A stretch of 16,848 bases of DNA. Source: JAKFVA01 sp046155225. GTDB taxonomy: Bacteria; Pseudomonadota; Gammaproteobacteria; Burkholderiales; Burkholderiaceae_C. The position numbers and the translations under genes are program-made. Position 1 is the first letter of the stretch, and each line of letters starts with the position of its first letter. The notes under the pieces were generated by a model that was given only the letters and a program-made list of their open reading frames with translations, was not told the origin of the DNA and did not search any database. Positions 14,578 through 16,848 of the stretch are shown here, one piece after another. The stretch is from assembly GCA_046155225.1 (NCBI GenBank), contig JBJXED010000160.1:1-16848 (forward strand). Direction: 5' to 3'.

Positions 14578-15585
14578 ATGTCAAAGATCAAGCCCGCACC
14601 TTTGCCACCGGATACGGTCATTGGTGGTTACCGTGTGGTGCGCAAGCTCTCGTCGGGCGGCTTTGGGGTGGTGTATCTGTGCGTTGACACCGAGGGCCAG
14701 CAGGTCGCCATCAAGGAATATTTGCCTTCCTCGCTTGCCTCGCGCTCACCGGGCGAGCTGCTGCCGCAAATCCAGCCTGAAAAACTCTCGCTCTACCGCC
14801 TGGGCCTGAAGAGCTTTTTTGAAGAAGGCCGCTCGCTCGCGCAAATTTCGCACTCGTCGGTGGTTAGCGTGCTGAATTTCTTCCGCGAAAACGAAACCGT
14901 CTACATGGTGATGAACTTCCTCGACGGCGACACGCTACAGGATTTTGTCGTCACCGCGCGCGAGCTCAAGCAGCAAAAGGTGTTCCGCGAATCGACCATC
15001 CGCTCGCTCTTTGACGAGATTTTGCGCGGCCTGCGCATCGTTCACCAGCACAAGATGCTGCACCTGGACATCAAGCCCGCCAACATCTTCATCACCGACG
15101 ACAACAAGGCCGTGCTGATCGACTTTGGCGCCGCGCGCGAGGTGCTGAACAAAGAGGGCAACTTTATCCGCCCGATGTACACCCCCGGTTTTGCCGCACC
15201 CGAGATGTACAAGCGCGACAGCAGCATGGGGCCGTGGACCGACATTTACGCCATCGGCGCGTGCATCTACGCCACCATGCAGGGCTACCCGCCGAACGAC
15301 GCGCCGCAGCGTCAGGAAAAAGACCGCCTGAGCCTGGCCCTCTCGCGGCTGCGTGGCGTCTATTCCGACAATTTGATAGAGGTGGTCGAGTGGTGCATGG
15401 CGCTGGATGCAAACACCCGCCCGCAGTCGGTGTTTGCGCTGCAAAAAGAGCTCAGCCGCGAGGATGAGCGCCGCTACACCCGCTTGTCGGTCACCGAAAA
15501 AATGCGCTTGCAACTCGACAACATCGTCACCGACACGCGCAAGCAAGTGGCCAAGGCCACCGGCTTTGGCGGCCGCGCAAAATAA
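14578..15585 (+). CDS. Serine/threonine protein kinase (Hanks type, non-RD, soluble)
   Basis: This 335-residue protein is a complete Hanks-type kinase domain with little else. The glycine-rich loop is SSGGFG (25-30), the ATP lysine is K46 in VAIK, a candidate helix-C glutamate lies at E82/E83, the catalytic loop is HLDIKPAN (162-169), the metal-binding DFG is at 182-184, and the TPGFAAPE segment marks the end of the activation loop. The residue before the catalytic Asp is Leu and not Arg, so it is a non-RD kinase and may not need activation-loop phosphorylation. There is no transmembrane helix or PASTA domain; the C-terminal 60 residues look helical. The PP2C phosphatase gene begins 11 bp downstream, so the two probably act on common substrates. 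Substrates are unknown; no type VI secretion genes are in the window. The start lacks a Shine-Dalgarno. Confidence 0.94.
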   Translation: MSKIKPAPLPPDTVIGGYRVVRKLSSGGFGVVYLCVDTEGQQVAIKEYLPSSLASRSPGELLPQIQPEKLSLYRLGLKSFFEEGRSLAQISHSSVVSVLNFFRENETVYMVMNFLDGDTLQDFVVTARELKQQKVFRESTIRSLFDEILRGLRIVHQHKMLHLDIKPANIFITDDNKAVLIDFGAAREVLNKEGNFIRPMYTPGFAAPEMYKRDSSMGPWTDIYAIGACIYATMQGYPPNDAPQRQEKDRLSLALSRLRGVYSDNLIEVVEWCMALDANTRPQSVFALQKELSREDERRYTRLSVTEKMRLQLDNIVTDTRKQVAKATGFGGRAK

Positions 15586-15596
15586 ACTTTTTATTC

Positions 15597-16499
15597 ATGA
15601 GATTCTCCGTATTCCAGATCAGCCGCAAGGGCGGGCGCCAGCTCAATGAAGACCGCATGGGCTACTGCTACACCCGCGAGTCGGGCCTGTTTGTGCTGGC
15701 CGACGGCATGGGCGGCCACCCCGAGGGCGAGGTGGCGGCGCAAATTGCGCTGCAAACGCTGTCGTCGCTCTATCAAAAAGTGGCCAAGGCCATAGTGCCC
15801 GATCCGGTCGAGTTTCTGGAGCATGCACTGCTGGCCTCGCACCACCAGATCCTCCGCTACGCCAGCGAAAAAGGCATGCTGGACACGCCGCGCACCACCG
15901 TCGTGGCGGCGCTGGTGCAGGGCAAAAGCGCCTGGTGGGTGCACTGCGGCGACTCGCGCCTGTACGTGGTGCGCGGCGGCAAGCTGCTCACGCGCACGCG
16001 TGACCACTCCTACCTGGAGCAGCAGGGCGAGGCGGCCTTTCGCAACGACATGGTCAACCGCAACATCCTGTTCACCTGCCTGGGCTCGCCGACCAAGCCG
16101 GTGTTTGATCTGACGGGGCCGGTGGACTTGCAGAAGGGCGACAAAGTGCTGCTGTGCTCCGACGGCCTGTGGGGCACGCTCAGCGACGACGACATCGTCA
16201 AGCAACTCGGCAAGCACTCGGTCTCGGTCGCAGTGCCCGACCTGGTTGAGCAGGCGCTGCGCAACGGCGGCGCGCATGGCGACAACGTCACGGTGGTGGC
16301 GTTTGAGTGGGAAACCCCCGACGCCGTAGAGGCCACGCACGACGTACAGACCGACAGCATTCTGGACGGCGTGTTCGCATCGACCATCCAGTCCGGCGGC
16401 CTGGACAGCATGGAGGGCGAGCTCGACGACGCCGCCATTGAACGCTCGATCGCCGAGATCAACGAGGCCATTCGCCGCTCGGCCGGCAAGACGAATTAA
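15597..16499 (+). CDS. PP2C-family serine/threonine protein phosphatase
   Basis: This 300-residue protein carries the PP2C metal-binding motifs: NED (17-19), DGMGGH (36-41), a segment with GDSRLY, CSDGLWG, and GDNVTVV near residue 230. The catalytic domain ends at about residue 245; the last 55 residues are acidic with no recognised motif. PP2C enzymes need Mn or Mg and reverse phosphorylation by Hanks-type kinases, and the kinase gene lies immediately upstream on the same strand. The ATG at 15597 comes 11 bp after the kinase stop and has no Shine-Dalgarno in its AT-rich leader, so translation is probably coupled to the kinase. No signal peptide or membrane helix is seen. Confidence 0.95.
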   Translation: MRFSVFQISRKGGRQLNEDRMGYCYTRESGLFVLADGMGGHPEGEVAAQIALQTLSSLYQKVAKAIVPDPVEFLEHALLASHHQILRYASEKGMLDTPRTTVVAALVQGKSAWWVHCGDSRLYVVRGGKLLTRTRDHSYLEQQGEAAFRNDMVNRNILFTCLGSPTKPVFDLTGPVDLQKGDKVLLCSDGLWGTLSDDDIVKQLGKHSVSVAVPDLVEQALRNGGAHGDNVTVVAFEWETPDAVEATHDVQTDSILDGVFASTIQSGGLDSMEGELDDAAIERSIAEINEAIRRSAGKTN

Positions 16500-16510
16500 T
16501 CCCGCACACC

Positions 16511-16848
16511 ATGACCGCATTCACCCGCTCCTCCCTCAACGCGCTGGACCCCGCCAGCCCGGCCCGCGCCGCCGACCAGTTGCGCCCGGTGCGCATCACC
16601 CGCCACTACACCATGCACGCCGAGGGTTCGGTGCTGATCGAATTTGGCAACACCAAAGTGCTGTGCACCGCCTCGGTCGAAGAGCGCGTGCCGCCGCACA
16701 AAAAGGGCAGCGGCGAAGGCTGGGTCACGGCCGAATACGGCATGCTGCCGCGCGCCACCCACACCCGCAGTGACCGCGAGGCCGCGCGCGGCAAGCAAAG
16801 CGGCCGCACCCAGGAAATCCAGCGCCTGATCGGGCGCAGCCTGCGCGC
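16511..16848 (+). CDS. rph: Ribonuclease PH (3' end missing)
   Basis: The first 112 residues of RNase PH are present and the gene runs off the right edge. The enzyme is a phosphate-dependent 3'-5' exoribonuclease that trims tRNA 3' ends. Diagnostic segments are RPVRITRHYTMHAEGSVLIE, FGNTKVLCTASVEE, GEGWVTAEYGMLPRATHTR and SGRTQEIQRLIGRSLR, which carry the conserved arginines of the family. About 20 residues precede the usual start of the fold. ATG 16511 lies 11 bp after the phosphatase stop with no Shine-Dalgarno. The rph-phosphatase-kinase-yicC neighbourhood is one I associate with Comamonadaceae, so this is probably fixed core gene order. Confidence 0.95.
   Translation, partial: MTAFTRSSLNALDPASPARAADQLRPVRITRHYTMHAEGSVLIEFGNTKVLCTASVEERVPPHKKGSGEGWVTAEYGMLPRATHTRSDREAARGKQSGRTQEIQRLIGRSLR

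Noticed and set aside
1..16848. tRNA, rRNA, insertion sequence, prophage or toxin-antitoxin content
   Set aside because: Gaps between genes are all below about 135 bp, none holds a cloverleaf-like or inverted-repeat-bounded element, and no translated product resembles a transposase, integrase or toxin.

Overview
The window is a gene-dense, GC-rich chromosomal segment of what looks like a betaproteobacterium, most likely Comamonadaceae (Rhodoferax/Polaromonas/Acidovorax-like). The reasons are the yicC-gmk-rpoZ-spoT/greB block next to a kinase/PP2C pair and rph, the DUF3305/DUF3306 formate dehydrogenase accessory genes, and two short AT-rich patches that resemble a dispersed repeat I recall from that family. 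The assignment rests on gene content and recalled homology, not on a search.

Left part (1-10178, all + strand). The 3' end of an ApbC/Mrp Fe-S carrier gene is followed by a two-gene soluble NAD-linked formate dehydrogenase: a NuoE-NuoF fusion diaphorase subunit, and a molybdopterin catalytic subunit with an N-terminal Fe-S relay. The two overlap by ATGA. After a short intergenic stretch with a weak terminator-like hairpin, a possible promoter and a repeat-like patch comes an accessory block: DUF3305, DUF3306, a 707-residue multi-cluster ferredoxin and a TorD-like chaperone. greB ends this strand run. The layout suggests that ApbC supplies clusters, the diaphorase and catalytic subunits oxidise formate and reduce NAD+, and the accessory block helps to mature the enzyme or adds an electron branch.

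Middle part (10223-14444, all - strand). This is the housekeeping block yicC, gmk, rpoZ, spoT, converging on greB. A near-perfect intrinsic terminator palindrome lies between rpoZ and spoT and bears on both operon structure and the choice of spoT start.

Right part (14578-16848, + strand). A non-RD Ser/Thr protein kinase and a PP2C phosphatase form an apparent reversible-phosphorylation pair, followed by the 5' part of rph (RNase PH), cut by the window edge. A 133-bp divergent gap with a small tandem repeat and a hairpin separates this unit from yicC.

Most of the window is ordinary core genome. The places that deserve a second look are the linker of the formate dehydrogenase beta subunit (three identical 30-bp repeats plus an AT-rich in-frame patch), the coupling of a cytoplasmic formate dehydrogenase to accessory genes better known beside Tat-exported respiratory enzymes, and the multi-cluster ferredoxin. 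No tRNA, rRNA, CRISPR array, insertion sequence or phage gene was seen.
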